A DNA stretch of 57,550 nucleotides from Candidatus Avelusimicrobium stercoris. Its GTDB lineage: Bacteria > Elusimicrobiota > Elusimicrobia > Elusimicrobiales > Elusimicrobiaceae. Under the pieces are notes generated by a model that ran no database searches, was not told where the DNA came from, and saw only the letters and a program-made list of their open reading frames with translations. The stretch covers positions 49,260 to 106,809 of the forward strand of contig DJFE01000027.1 of the NCBI GenBank assembly GCA_002432025.1. Direction: 5' to 3'. Shown in pieces: positions 35,006 through 44,029 of the stretch. A program made the translations under genes and the position numbers. Every line of letters starts with the position of its first letter. Position 1 is the stretch's first letter.

Positions 35006-35935
35006 ATGGAACACAATGCAAAAATTTTACTGGCGGACGATTCGCACGCTATCCGCTTTTTAGTTTCGGAAATTTTAACCAATGCCGGGTTTACCGTAAT
35101 TGAGGCCGAGGACGGACAAGAAGCCATTGATAAAACCTACAAAGAAAACCCCGATTTGTTGATTTTGGATTACGAAATGCCCAAAAAGACGGGCTTTGAC
35201 GTCGTGCGTGAGGTCCGCAGCCGCACGGGATATTTGCACACGCCTATTATTATCTTTACCGCGGTGTCGGACAAGTCCACCAAACTGGAAGGCTTGGGGC
35301 TGGATATTGACGACTATTTAACCAAACCCGCCGATGAGGACGAAATCGTCGCGCGCGTAAAACTGCTCTTAAAGCGCAACAAACAAAAAATGGATTGCAA
35401 CCCGCTTACACGCCTGCCGGGCAATCCGTCTATTCAAGCGCGCGTAGAGCAGGACATCGCCGCCGGGCACCCCTTCGCCGTGCTGTATTGTGATTTAAAC
35501 AATTTTAAATCCTTTAACGATAAATACGGCTTTGAAGCCGGGGACCGCGTGCTAAAAACCGAGTCGCAAATTATCGTATCCGCCGCTATGCAAGACCCCA
35601 CTTCTTTTGTAGGGCACATCGGCGGGGACGATTTTATCGTCGTTTGCGCGTTTGATAAGGCGGAAGCAATCGCCCAGGAAATTGCCACTAAAACCGACGC
35701 TGTCGCCCCGTCCTTTTACAACGACGAGGACCGCACCAACGGCTATATGGTTTCCACCAACCGCAAGGGCGAAACGGAAAAATTTAATTTCCTTTCCATT
35801 GGTATCGGCATTGTACACAACACCAAAAAACCGCTTACCTCGTTTGCAATGGTCAGCAATATCGGCAGTGAACTAAAATGCTTGGCCAAAAAGCACGAAA
35901 ACGGCAGTTTTTACGTACTGGACCGCCGCGCATAG
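35006..35935 (+). CDS. Response regulator with GGDEF-like (GGDDF) output domain
   Basis: A 309-residue cytoplasmic protein. The receiver domain (1-122) has D10-D12 acidic pocket residues, phospho-acceptor D55 (LILDYEMP), T85 and K107. After a short linker a GGDEF-type domain (about 130-305) shows NPLTRLPGN, the metal Asp163 in YCDLNNFKSFND, and GGDDF at 206-210 in place of GGDEF. The Glu to Asp change may lower or abolish diguanylate cyclase activity; the remaining signature is good. No kinase partner is adjacent. No clear ribosome site precedes the ATG. Confidence 0.85.
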   Translation: MEHNAKILLADDSHAIRFLVSEILTNAGFTVIEAEDGQEAIDKTYKENPDLLILDYEMPKKTGFDVVREVRSRTGYLHTPIIIFTAVSDKSTKLEGLGLDIDDYLTKPADEDEIVARVKLLLKRNKQKMDCNPLTRLPGNPSIQARVEQDIAAGHPFAVLYCDLNNFKSFNDKYGFEAGDRVLKTESQIIVSAAMQDPTSFVGHIGGDDFIVVCAFDKAEAIAQEIATKTDAVAPSFYNDEDRTNGYMVSTNRKGETEKFNFLSIGIGIVHNTKKPLTSFAMVSNIGSELKCLAKKHENGSFYVLDRRA

Positions 35936-35948
35936 CCTTACATATATA

Positions 35949-35986
35949 GCAAAGGCCCGCCTCTTACCGAGTGCGGGCCCTTTTTA
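35949..35986. terminator. Terminator between the response regulator and crcB
   Basis: GGCCCGC, a 12-nt loop and GCGGGCC followed by CTTTTT on the plus strand. Confidence 0.8.
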
Positions 35987-35996
35987 TAAGCAATTT

Positions 35997-36359
35997 TTAC
36001 AATATTTGATGTAATTTAAAACCGCCCCACACCGCAGCCAAACAAACCGCCACATTAAGCAACACATTTAACCCGGCCCAAATAAATTCCCGGTTGTGGT
36101 ACAGTGTAAGCGTATCCAGCGAAAAAGAGGAAAACGTCGTAAAACCGCCCAGCACGCCGACTATCAAAACCAGCCGCCCGGGGTGGGTGGAGTCTTCAAA
36201 ATACGGGGCTAAAAAGCCGATTGCCAAACTGCCCAGCACATTGACGGCCAGCGTAGCCCAATGGCCTCTCCACGATAAAAGGGCTCCCAACACCGTAACG
36301 CCATAGCGCAAGGAAGCGCCCACAAAACCGCCTAGCCCAACATATAAAAAATTCATCAT
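35997..36359 (-). CDS. crcB: Fluoride exporter (CrcB/Fluc family)
   Basis: A 120-residue protein with four membrane helices. The family motifs GGFVGASLRYG at the N-terminus, TLAVNVLGSLAIGF (Asn of the pore) and GGFTTFSSFSLDTL (Phe box and Na+ site) are all present. Fluc works as an antiparallel dimer that lets fluoride leave the cell. Two adjacent ATG codons open the frame; the first (36359) has TAAAAT 7 nt upstream and looks leaderless, leaving no room for a fluoride riboswitch. Confidence 0.92.
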   Translation of the reverse strand: MMNFLYVGLGGFVGASLRYGVTVLGALLSWRGHWATLAVNVLGSLAIGFLAPYFEDSTHPGRLVLIVGVLGGFTTFSSFSLDTLTLYHNREFIWAGLNVLLNVAVCLAAVWGGFKLHQIL

Positions 36360-36366
36360 ATACTTT

Positions 36367-36372
36367 ATTTTA
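36367..36372 (-). promoter_or_regulatory. -10 element of crcB, leaderless arrangement
   Basis: TAAAAT is 7 nt before the ATG at 36359. Confidence 0.55.
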
Positions 36373-36428
36373 CCAAAACAAAAGGAGCGGGCCGTCTGGT
36401 CCGCCCCCCCTTGTAAAGGCTATCCTTT

Positions 36429-37973
36429 TTACGCCAACAGCCGTTGGGCTTGCTTAATCAGTTCGTCCAAATGCTTTTGGCTGATAAAGGTTTCGGCATA
36501 GATTTTTAAAATATTTTCCGTGCCGGAAGGCCGCACCAACAGCCACGAGGACTGCAAATAAATTTTAATGCCGTCCGTATCGCGCACGCGGGTTACCCGT
36601 TCACCCGCCACCTGTTGGAGCGTATCAAAATCAGACGCCTTTAAGCCCTTTACGCGCTTTTTGGTGGCTTCGTCGGTCGGGATATCCACCCGCGTATAAT
36701 AGGGCGTGCCATACTTGGCGGTCAAACCGTCGTACAACGCGGCAATATCGCCCTCTGCGGCAGTAATTTCCATTAGCAGGCACACGGCCAAAATGCCGTC
36801 CTTTTCCGGGGTCCAGCCGCTGACGGACATCCCCGCGCTTTCCTCTCCGGCCAGCACATATTTGCGCTTTACAATGCCTTCTACAAAGTATTTAAAGCCG
36901 ACGTTTACCTCGTCCAATTTCAGCCCGTGGTCCGCCGCAATGCGGTCTAACAGCGACGTCGTACCCAAGGTCCGGCCAATGGAATAAGCCTCACGCACCT
37001 TTTGGTGGCGGTACAAGTAATCCGCCATTACGCACAGAGCGTGGTTCGGCGGAATTAAGCCACCCTTTTTGGTAGCGCAGCCAAAGCGGTCGGCGTCCGG
37101 GTCGCTGGCACCGGCAAAATCATAAGTGCCGTCCTCCACCAGTTTAATAAGCGGCGACATCGGGTATTTAGACGAGGGGTCCATACGGATTTTGCCGTCG
37201 TGGTCAATGGGGATAAAGTAGAAGGTGGGGTCCTGCACCTTGCTGACAATCTCCACATTGTCCAAGTGGTATTTTTCCTTAATGGCTTCGTAAAACGCCA
37301 AACTGCTACCGCCCAGCGGGTGAATAGCAAATTTAAGCGGGGAAGCGGCAATCTTTTTAAAATCAATAAATTTAGCAAGCGCCGTGATATAGGGCGTAAT
37401 CAAATCGGCCTGCCGGACAAGTCCCTTTTGGCGCGCCTGCGCAAGGTCCAAGGATTTAATTTCGTCCGTATGCGCCATATAATAGTTGGCATATGTTTCA
37501 ATTTTGCCCGTTACCGCCGCATCCGCCGGACCGCCATTAGACGGATTGTATTTTAAACCCATATCCTGCGGCGGGTTGTGGCTGGCGGTGCCGTTTAGCG
37601 AAGCGCTCGCACGGCCGTTAATAATTTCAAAGGAAAAAACGGGCGTGGGCAAGGGCATATCAGGCAAAATAACGGTGAGCCCGTTCCCTGCAAGCACCTC
37701 GGCGCACAAATTGGCCGTATCGCGCGACATTAAGCGCGTATCTCCCCCCACCAAAATCGGCCCCGCAATATGCTGCTCCTGATGAATACGCGCTACCGCC
37801 TGCGCAATCGCGCGGGCGTGCAGGGCGCAAAAGCCCGTCCCTAAACTGCCGCGGTGGCCTGACGTGCCAAATTTCACGGGCACGGGCGTGCCTTGCGGGT
37901 TAAAAAATTGTTCTCTTAATGCGTTTACGTCAATTCTTTCTTTTGTCAGAGTTCCGGCTAATTTGCTTACCAT
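36429..37973 (-). CDS. pgm: Phosphoglucomutase (glucose 1,6-phosphate specific type)
   Basis: A 514-residue alpha-D-phosphohexomutase. In order: VKFGTSGHRGS, phosphoserine loop TASHNPPQD (about residue 140), metal loop DPDADRFG (about 295), sugar loop GEESAGMS and phosphate loop RPSGTENILKIY. The length and the GTSGHRGS start fit the Pgm subgroup that links glycogen or sugar-nucleotide synthesis to glycolysis. TAGGAGTGAACT precedes the ATG. It is distinct in sequence from the mutase at 23011. Confidence 0.88.
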   Translation of the reverse strand: MVSKLAGTLTKERIDVNALREQFFNPQGTPVPVKFGTSGHRGSLGTGFCALHARAIAQAVARIHQEQHIAGPILVGGDTRLMSRDTANLCAEVLAGNGLTVILPDMPLPTPVFSFEIINGRASASLNGTASHNPPQDMGLKYNPSNGGPADAAVTGKIETYANYYMAHTDEIKSLDLAQARQKGLVRQADLITPYITALAKFIDFKKIAASPLKFAIHPLGGSSLAFYEAIKEKYHLDNVEIVSKVQDPTFYFIPIDHDGKIRMDPSSKYPMSPLIKLVEDGTYDFAGASDPDADRFGCATKKGGLIPPNHALCVMADYLYRHQKVREAYSIGRTLGTTSLLDRIAADHGLKLDEVNVGFKYFVEGIVKRKYVLAGEESAGMSVSGWTPEKDGILAVCLLMEITAAEGDIAALYDGLTAKYGTPYYTRVDIPTDEATKKRVKGLKASDFDTLQQVAGERVTRVRDTDGIKIYLQSSWLLVRPSGTENILKIYAETFISQKHLDELIKQAQRLLA

Positions 37974-38084
37974 AGTTCACTCCTAGGCGGTCGGCTCGTT
38001 GTCCTTATCCGCCGGACGGGTTGCACATCCCCCCGTCATTTTCTATCATATTATATATCTTGCAATTTCGCAATGGAGAAAACT

Positions 38085-38783
38085 ATGAAGAAACTTTTAG
38101 CCCTTTTGTTCGCTTTTTTCACCTTGGCGGGGTATGCGTCCGCCACCAACATCGCAGACGATTTCCGCGCGCATTATTCCGCATCGTCCGACTTGTCCGC
38201 CTATAATAAAGATATTAACGCTATGATTGGCGTGGCCGATTTCCACACCGGCAGAGGGACCACCTTTCCGGGCTTTGATATCGGGGCCACGTTAAGCGCC
38301 GTTAAACCTTCCGACAAAAACAATATTACCTCCGACGATTACCTGTATGCCGGCTTTATTACCGCCGAAACCAAAATCCCGGTGCTGGACTTGGGCGTAG
38401 TGGTGCGCGGAACGGATATGAACGGCTTTCAATCCTTGGGCGGCGGTTTAAAATATAATTACGATTTATTTGATACGGTTCATTTGTCCTTGGCGGGCTT
38501 TTATGACCGCGGCAAGACCGACTGGTACACAACGGACCACTATTCCGCTTCCGCCGTGGCGTCTATGAGCGTACTGTTCTTCACCCCGTATGTGGGCGTA
38601 GGCTACGACTACGGCGAACTGAAAACGCGGAATCTGGGCGAGGAACGCTCCACCTCGGACGGCGCCGTGCGCTATACGGCGGGCGTAAATGTAAAACCGT
38701 TCCCGTTCGTCTATATGTTTGGCGCTTATACCTATACAGCCGACAACCACGCCTTGCAGGGCGGCATTGGGCTTAACTTTTAA
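38085..38783 (+). CDS. Small outer-membrane beta-barrel-like protein
   Basis: A 232-residue exported protein not assigned to a known family. A signal peptide (1-20, ending YASA) precedes alternating hydrophobic/polar strands with many Tyr, Gly and Asp residues; the chain ends in LQGGIGLNF, a C-terminal aromatic of the kind recognised by the BAM machinery. About 8 strands would fit. The ATG at 38085 has GGAGAAAACT before it. It is followed by murB with a 6-nt gap. Function is unknown; a structural or porin-like role is possible. Confidence 0.7.
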   Translation: MKKLLALLFAFFTLAGYASATNIADDFRAHYSASSDLSAYNKDINAMIGVADFHTGRGTTFPGFDIGATLSAVKPSDKNNITSDDYLYAGFITAETKIPVLDLGVVVRGTDMNGFQSLGGGLKYNYDLFDTVHLSLAGFYDRGKTDWYTTDHYSASAVASMSVLFFTPYVGVGYDYGELKTRNLGEERSTSDGAVRYTAGVNVKPFPFVYMFGAYTYTADNHALQGGIGLNF

Positions 38784-38789
38784 CCGGAT

Positions 38790-39689
38790 ATGGATTACAA
38801 GCAAGAATTAAAAAATTTCTTTGGCGAAAACTGCCTCTTTAACGAACCGATGGCCCAGCATACCACTTACCGGGCGGGCGGTCCGGCGGAGGTGTATGTT
38901 TATCCCCAAACGCGGGAGGAGTGGAGTTTTGTTTTAAAACTGGCCCGCACGGGCAATATTCCGCTGCGCATTATCGGCTTTGGTTCCAACATTTTGGTAA
39001 GCGGCAAGGGCCTTGGCGGCATTGTCTGCTCCACCAAAAAAATGAACAACATCCGCGTAGAGGGCGACCATATCCGCGCCGAGGCCGGGGCCGCGCTTGA
39101 TAAAGTATGCGAACTGGCCTGTAAGGCGGGGCTGGCCGGTATGGAAAAATTATCCGGCATCCCGGGCAGCGTAGGCGGGGCTGTGTATATGAACGCGGGC
39201 GCGTTCGGACAGGAAACCTTTGATTGCCTGGAATATTTTGACGTAATAGATTTGGAAGGACGTCCGGCAACCTTATTAAAAGAAGACGTAAAATTTGGCT
39301 ACCGCCGGGTGGAAGGCATTGCAAACTGCATTATTTTGTCTGCTTGCTTTAAACTGGCCAAGGGCGAATTTACGCAACTGATAGAAACCCGCAACACGAT
39401 TCAGCATAAACGCGTGGAAAAGCAGCCCTTGGAATATCCTTCGGCCGGGAGTGTGTTTAAACGCCCGGTGGGGGATTATGCTTCGCGCCTGATTGACGAT
39501 ACGGGCCTGCGCGGGTTATCCGTAGGCGGGGCCAAAGTGTCTGAAAAGCACGCGGGATTTATTGTTAATTTCAACCACGCCACCCCCGAAGATATTAAGG
39601 CGTTAATGGACCAAGTGCGCCAAAAAGTGAAGGAAAAACACGGAGTGGAGTTGGAATTGGAACAAATTTTATGGGGAAATTTTGATTAA
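38790..39689 (+). CDS. murB: UDP-N-acetylenolpyruvoylglucosamine reductase
   Basis: A 299-residue flavoenzyme that reduces UDP-GlcNAc-enolpyruvate to UDP-MurNAc. The FAD-binding IIGFGSNILVS, GIPGSVGGAVYMNAGAFG, the substrate-gating VKFGYR and catalytic EYPSAGSVFKRP, plus a C-terminal Glu in LELEQILWG, are present. Size and lack of the extra loop fit type II MurB. It starts 6 nt after the barrel-like gene without a ribosome site of its own, suggesting coupling. Confidence 0.93.
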   Translation: MDYKQELKNFFGENCLFNEPMAQHTTYRAGGPAEVYVYPQTREEWSFVLKLARTGNIPLRIIGFGSNILVSGKGLGGIVCSTKKMNNIRVEGDHIRAEAGAALDKVCELACKAGLAGMEKLSGIPGSVGGAVYMNAGAFGQETFDCLEYFDVIDLEGRPATLLKEDVKFGYRRVEGIANCIILSACFKLAKGEFTQLIETRNTIQHKRVEKQPLEYPSAGSVFKRPVGDYASRLIDDTGLRGLSVGGAKVSEKHAGFIVNFNHATPEDIKALMDQVRQKVKEKHGVELELEQILWGNFD

Positions 39690-39723
39690 TTTCCCTATAC
39701 AAATAAAGTTTTTTTAAAAAGTG

Positions 39724-39752
39724 TTGACGGAAACCGCAGAATTAGTTAAAAT
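39724..39752 (+). promoter_or_regulatory. Promoter of tRNA-Asp
   Basis: TTGACG (39724-39729), 17-bp spacer, TAAAAT (39747-39752), 18 nt before the tRNA 5' end. It is the clearest sigma-70 promoter in the window. Confidence 0.85.
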
Positions 39753-39770
39753 ATATATGTAGCAAGTAAA

Positions 39771-39848
39771 GGAGTCGTGGTGTAGCCTGGTTAACACGCT
39801 GCCCTGTCAAGGCAGAGACCGCGAGTTCGAATCTCGTCGACTCCGCCA
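39771..39848 (+). tRNA. tRNA-Asp (anticodon GUC)
   Basis: A 78-nt cloverleaf with acceptor GGAGTCG/CGACTCC, anticodon stem CTGCC/GGCAG with loop CTGTCAA (GTC), T arm CGAGTTCGAATCTCG and encoded CCA at 39846-39848. Confidence 0.97.
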
Positions 39849-39857
39849 TTTAAAACA

Positions 39858-39883
39858 TTACCCGCCTAACGGCGGGTTTTTTA
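39858..39883 (+). terminator. Terminator of tRNA-Asp
   Basis: ACCCGCC, loop TAAC, GGCGGGT then TTTTTT. Confidence 0.9.
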
Positions 39884-39912
39884 TTTAAACTTTTCGTTAT
39901 CAACTGAAATTA

Positions 39913-41892
39913 TCATATAATTTCAGTTAAACCTAATGATTTTAAGTAATTATACGTATTATCATAAAAAGATGGCAGACGTGTAGCGTCATTTGGATTG
40001 CCATAGGGTACAAAAATAACCATTCCTTGACGAGCGCGAGTTAGCAAAACTCGGTATGTATTTTTTAAGTAGAGCTGTTTTTCTGGGACATTTACGTGAG
40101 TCCAACGAGTTCCTGCAAAATTATTATAGGTCCATTTTTGTCCATCAAATCGAAAGTCCGCATCCCAAGCCACAATAGAAAAGTCTACCTCTAATCCTTG
40201 CACATCAAATTCAGTAACTACATCTTCTAATGCATAACAAGAACGCACGTCGTCTTTATCATTCAAAAACCAGTTAGCTACGGATATTTCATTTTTAACA
40301 AAGATTCCCTCTGGCTTTAACCGCATTGCCCCACTACTAGCTAATAATCCGTATTTATTTGTTCCCCTGGCATGTTCTTTAATCCACTGTTTAGCCCCAG
40401 ATAAACTGCGAGTAATTTTCAAAGGATATTTGTCCTTGATTTGAGCATATAGTTCTTTAGCTTTTTCCCTATTTACATCCAATAACGCTTTCACAAAAGC
40501 AGATAAATAAGGAGTGCGAAATGACCTCATGGAGGTACTCAAATGTAATGCTGGCCTTTCAGTTACATTTAATCCACATAGCAGTTCTTCCCAGCTTTTA
40601 TTTCGTCGGTATTCCCCATCATTTAACTGGGGAGTAATATATACATCCCAATATTGAAATGAACGCTGTAAAGAAGCAAACCATTCCGGCAAACCTGCCT
40701 CTCCAGTATTTATTTCCTGTCCGCCACCAATTAAACAGATAATTACCGCCCAATCTTGGTGCCTATCCATTGTGCTGATTAAAAATTCTGGTTCACTGTA
40801 AGGGAAATTACTGATTCCTTTCTTCGTACTCATAAATTTAGCTAACATTTCCTGGGTCCAAGAACGTTGGGCCTCGTCAAATATAGCCACCCTTTCCGGG
40901 GGAATATAAGTATTATTCACAAAATAGTCCCGATATTTGTGAATAATTTGAATAAAAGCAGAAGTCCTCCGAAGTGCCTCTCTTTTTGTAAGGCTCCGGC
41001 CAAGTTGTTTTTCTTGCTCCACTTTATCGCGCGCTAATGCTTCCTGGAGCACCTGCACTAAAGGAAAATTTCCAGATAAAAATACAGCATGTTCACCCTT
41101 TTGAGCATTCGAACGTTCAACTGCTATGTTTAAACCAACCAATGTTTTTCCAGCACCTGGAACGCCAGTAACAAAACAAATAGATTTACGGTGATTTTGT
41201 TTGCTATATTCAATAATCTTAGAAAGTTCTGTAGTCGTCACTGTTAAATTGGTGGCTCCCGCATCGTTGCGGGTAATATCGTGCACATTATGTCCTCTAT
41301 ATAGTGCCTGTGCTGCTTCTATAATGGTGGGTGTAGGTAAATACTCAGATTCTATCCATTGTTGATAATCAAAAGCTACCTCATTATAGTTGGAAGAAAC
41401 CCGTTGAATAGAATCTGCCAGATTATGAGCATTACAACGCAACGGTATTAGTATCCGTTCTTTGTTGGTTATAGTATTTTCAAACGTTGGGGCTAATGTA
41501 GAAATGATGATAGGAACTAATAATTTATCATGGCTTTCTTTGTGAAAATTACGTAAATCTAATGCATAATCATATACTTGGTCATAAGCTGCAGAATGAT
41601 ATTCTCTATCACCGCATTTGAACTCTAGCAAAAACACAATATTATTATGCAAAAAAACAACATCTACCCTCTTACCCATGCGAGGAATAGTGTATTCAAA
41701 TAATATCTCTCCTTCATTAAAAGCCGCTAATTGATCTTTGAGAATAAATACTTCTTGTTTCCAAGTATTACTTTGCTGAAGGATAGTATCAGCTGTAGTA
41801 TTATTAGCGTGAATAGTACCTAAGATTTCTTCGGTGGATTGTTGAAGAAACCACGTTATTGGAGCAGAATAATAACATCTTAAATTTCGCAT
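39913..41892 (-). CDS. Nuclease-helicase fusion of the DUF2075 type
   Basis: A 659-residue protein. The N-terminus looks like a PD-(D/E)xK nuclease: D77 in GKRVDVVFL and E90-F-K92 in FLLEFKCGD. A DUF2075 superfamily I helicase-like ATPase follows, with Walker A GVPGAGKT at 243-250, Walker B IFDEAQ (D339/E340), TSMRSFRTPYL and the C-terminal VQGLEVD...NTYRVLLTRARQGMVIFVP motifs typical of UvrD/Schlafen-like enzymes. Such fusions are often in defence islands. It is AT-rich and sits just downstream of tRNA-Asp, pointing to acquisition. The function in defence is inference. Confidence 0.75.
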   Translation of the reverse strand: MRNLRCYYSAPITWFLQQSTEEILGTIHANNTTADTILQQSNTWKQEVFILKDQLAAFNEGEILFEYTIPRMGKRVDVVFLHNNIVFLLEFKCGDREYHSAAYDQVYDYALDLRNFHKESHDKLLVPIIISTLAPTFENTITNKERILIPLRCNAHNLADSIQRVSSNYNEVAFDYQQWIESEYLPTPTIIEAAQALYRGHNVHDITRNDAGATNLTVTTTELSKIIEYSKQNHRKSICFVTGVPGAGKTLVGLNIAVERSNAQKGEHAVFLSGNFPLVQVLQEALARDKVEQEKQLGRSLTKREALRRTSAFIQIIHKYRDYFVNNTYIPPERVAIFDEAQRSWTQEMLAKFMSTKKGISNFPYSEPEFLISTMDRHQDWAVIICLIGGGQEINTGEAGLPEWFASLQRSFQYWDVYITPQLNDGEYRRNKSWEELLCGLNVTERPALHLSTSMRSFRTPYLSAFVKALLDVNREKAKELYAQIKDKYPLKITRSLSGAKQWIKEHARGTNKYGLLASSGAMRLKPEGIFVKNEISVANWFLNDKDDVRSCYALEDVVTEFDVQGLEVDFSIVAWDADFRFDGQKWTYNNFAGTRWTHVNVPEKQLYLKNTYRVLLTRARQGMVIFVPYGNPNDATRLPSFYDNTYNYLKSLGLTEII

Positions 41893-42024
41893 ATAATTAT
41901 ATCTTTGTTATAGCAACGCTAACAATTACTAATAAATTTAACGGCACCATATATGAACACCGCATTAAGATAACAAGTACCTAATCTTACATTTAAATTT
42001 TTAACGCTTTAAACGACTATTTTG

Positions 42025-42050
42025 TTACTTTTTGTACGAACAAAAAGTAA
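42025..42050. repeat. A/T-rich 11-bp hairpin
   Basis: TTACTTTTTGT/ACAAAAAGTAA with loop ACGA, next to the deaminase stop. Similar to the hairpin at 24665-24694. The 41893-42052 interval holds nothing else visible. Confidence 0.6.
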
Positions 42051-42052
42051 TC

Positions 42053-42541
42053 CTAATATCCCCGCGTTCCGTTTAAAGACTCGTCGTTATCCACCCACTC
42101 CTGCACGTTAATTACGCGGTAATCGTTTTCCGTATCGCGGATAACCACTTTTTCTATCCCCGCGTTAATTACCATACGCTTGCACATAGAGCAACTGGAC
42201 GAATTTTTAATATATTCCCCAGTGTCGGCTTCGCGCCCGGCCAAATATAGGGTGGCCCCCAGCATTTTATCACGCGGCGCGCTGATAATAGCGTTGGCCT
42301 CGGCGTGTACACTGCGGCACAGTTCGTAGCGTTCCCCACGCGGAATATTTAATTGTTGGCGGATACAATACCCTAAATCGGTGCAATTCTTCCGCCCGCG
42401 GGGCGCCCCTACATACCCGGTAGAAATCACTTCGTCATTTTTGACGATAACCGCCCCGTAACGGCGGCGCAGGCAAGTGCCGCGCTGGGAAACTACATCG
42501 GCTAAATCTAAATAATAATTTACTTTATCACGCCTGGGCAT
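42053..42541 (-). CDS. dCMP/cytidine deaminase (ComEB-like)
   Basis: A 162-residue zinc-dependent deaminase. The HAE motif (H79, E81 in SVHAEANAI) and the SCSMC ligand cysteines (C117, C120) form the zinc site; IDs such as RGTCLRRRYGAVIVKND, STGYVGAPRG and VINAGIEKVV fit dCMP deaminase, which feeds dUMP synthesis. The usual PCxxC has Ser in place of Pro. AGGAGGGGCT precedes the ATG. It is a normal-composition gene next to the AT-rich helicase. Confidence 0.88.
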   Translation of the reverse strand: MPRRDKVNYYLDLADVVSQRGTCLRRRYGAVIVKNDEVISTGYVGAPRGRKNCTDLGYCIRQQLNIPRGERYELCRSVHAEANAIISAPRDKMLGATLYLAGREADTGEYIKNSSSCSMCKRMVINAGIEKVVIRDTENDYRVINVQEWVDNDESLNGTRGY

Positions 42542-42620
42542 AGCCCCTCCTAATATCTTTGTTGGTTATTATAGCAAATATGTTTTAAGCAATAAATTAC
42601 CTACCGGTAAGTATAAAAGA

Positions 42621-42626
42621 TATAAT
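42621..42626 (+). promoter_or_regulatory. -10 element of the Omp85 gene, leaderless arrangement
   Basis: TATAAT is 7 nt before the ATG at 42634; no ribosome site lies between. Confidence 0.65.
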
Positions 42627-42633
42627 TTTATAT

Positions 42634-43926
42634 ATGAAGATTTTTCTCTCTCTTTTACTGGTTTGTTTTTCGCTTTCCGCCTTCGCCCAAACCGTGGGCG
42701 AAGTATCGGCCTCTTCCACGCGGATGAGCCCCCAAACGCTAAAAAAATTATTCCTGCTAAAACCGGGCGACGCGTTTACGCCCGAAATGTACGATAAAGC
42801 ACAGGACGATTTACACAATTTGCGCGTATTTAAAAAGTTGGACTTTTCCACCACCGCGCAGGGCGACAAAGTAAACATATCCATTGACGCCCAAGACGGC
42901 AGTTATATCTTTCCCCTCGCCTTTGCGGCGGGAGGGGCCAAAAGCGCGGCGGGCGTTTCACTTGCTGGCGGGAACCTGTTTAAACAAGGCGAAAGCACAT
43001 TTTTATTTGTGGGCGGCAGCCAAGACGGCGTAACCGCCAGCGCCGGGATTACCCAAGGGGATGACCATTTATCCGTGGGTTACACCAAACTGAATTTTGA
43101 CCAGCGTTTTTACAGCGGTTACCGCTCCAATATGTTTGGCGTATTCTCCACTACCGATGACGAGGATGAATACACCAACGATTTAAAGGGCCAAGTCCAC
43201 TCTAAAAAAGAGCAATTTTCCGCCACTTATTCGCACCGTTTTTCCCGCACTGTCCGCGCGTTTATCCGCCCGGAATACGTCCGCTATGCTTATTCCGCCC
43301 CGGGGTTTGATAACGGCAATCACAACCAAATTACCTTGGGCCTGCGCCTGACGGATGATATCCGCCAAGGCACCAATATGGGCGCACTTTCGGGCTACGG
43401 GCTAACCGATAAAGAAAAAAGCCTGCGCAACCTCCCCCACGCCCGCCAAGGCTACGCCGCCGATATTTTTTATACGGGTGGCGGCAACTGGACGGGGAGC
43501 GATTACGATATCGCCAAACTGGGCGTAAACGCCGCTTGGGTGTTAGAACTGAAAAACCGCCATATGCTAATTGTACAAGGCAAGGCGCAAGATGCGTTTA
43601 AGGCGTCTTTTAGCGATGAAGTTTTATCTGCCGATTTACTCACCTTTGGCCGTTATGACCGCCAAATCCGCGGAGAAAGAGGCCTTGGCGTTGGCGCCTC
43701 GTTTGTCTATTATCTCTTGCGAAACAATTCGGGGCTTTTGTCCTTGGCTCCGTTTTACGAAAACGCCTACGTCTATGCGGGCGGCGGATACCGCGCCCAC
43801 AGCGGCGCCGGGGCTACTTTATCTTACAAATTATGGCGTTTTCCGCTCCCGGTGGGGCTGAACTACACCCATAACTTGCAAGACGGCGGAGACCTCGTTG
43901 GCTTTATCATAGGCGGGGCCTTTTAA
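42634..43926 (+). CDS. Minimal Omp85-family outer-membrane protein with one POTRA
   Basis: A 430-residue exported protein. A signal peptide (1-19, SAFA) is followed by a single POTRA-like domain (about 20-90, LKPGDAFTPEMYDKAQDDLHNLRVFKKLDF) and a C-terminal barrel of about 16 strands ending GFIIGGAF with a final Phe. QIRGERG (about 345-351) matches the (V/I)RG(F/Y) loop-6 motif of BamA/TamA. Full BamA has five POTRAs, so this is a reduced member that could help insert or export a subset of proteins. A terminator follows at 43950-43995. Confidence 0.75.
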   Translation: MKIFLSLLLVCFSLSAFAQTVGEVSASSTRMSPQTLKKLFLLKPGDAFTPEMYDKAQDDLHNLRVFKKLDFSTTAQGDKVNISIDAQDGSYIFPLAFAAGGAKSAAGVSLAGGNLFKQGESTFLFVGGSQDGVTASAGITQGDDHLSVGYTKLNFDQRFYSGYRSNMFGVFSTTDDEDEYTNDLKGQVHSKKEQFSATYSHRFSRTVRAFIRPEYVRYAYSAPGFDNGNHNQITLGLRLTDDIRQGTNMGALSGYGLTDKEKSLRNLPHARQGYAADIFYTGGGNWTGSDYDIAKLGVNAAWVLELKNRHMLIVQGKAQDAFKASFSDEVLSADLLTFGRYDRQIRGERGLGVGASFVYYLLRNNSGLLSLAPFYENAYVYAGGGYRAHSGAGATLSYKLWRFPLPVGLNYTHNLQDGGDLVGFIIGGAF

Positions 43927-43948
43927 CTAACCTTTTTTATCCCAAGGC

Positions 43949-43995
43949 AAAGGCCGCTCCAACTGCTATACTGGCGGTAAGGGGCGGCTTTTTTG
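43949..43995 (+). terminator. Terminator after the Omp85 gene
   Basis: GCCGCTCC pairs with GGGGCGGC (one G-U) across a 23-nt loop and is followed by TTTTTT. The loop contains TATACT, a possible -10 for the Dps-like gene. Confidence 0.65.
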
Positions 43996-44029
43996 CGTAC
44001 CCGACACTAACCAAACAGGGGGTAAAAAT

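Noticed and set aside
35997..36428. Fluoride riboswitch upstream of crcB
   Set aside because: The -10 element lies 7 nt before the start codon, leaving no leader.
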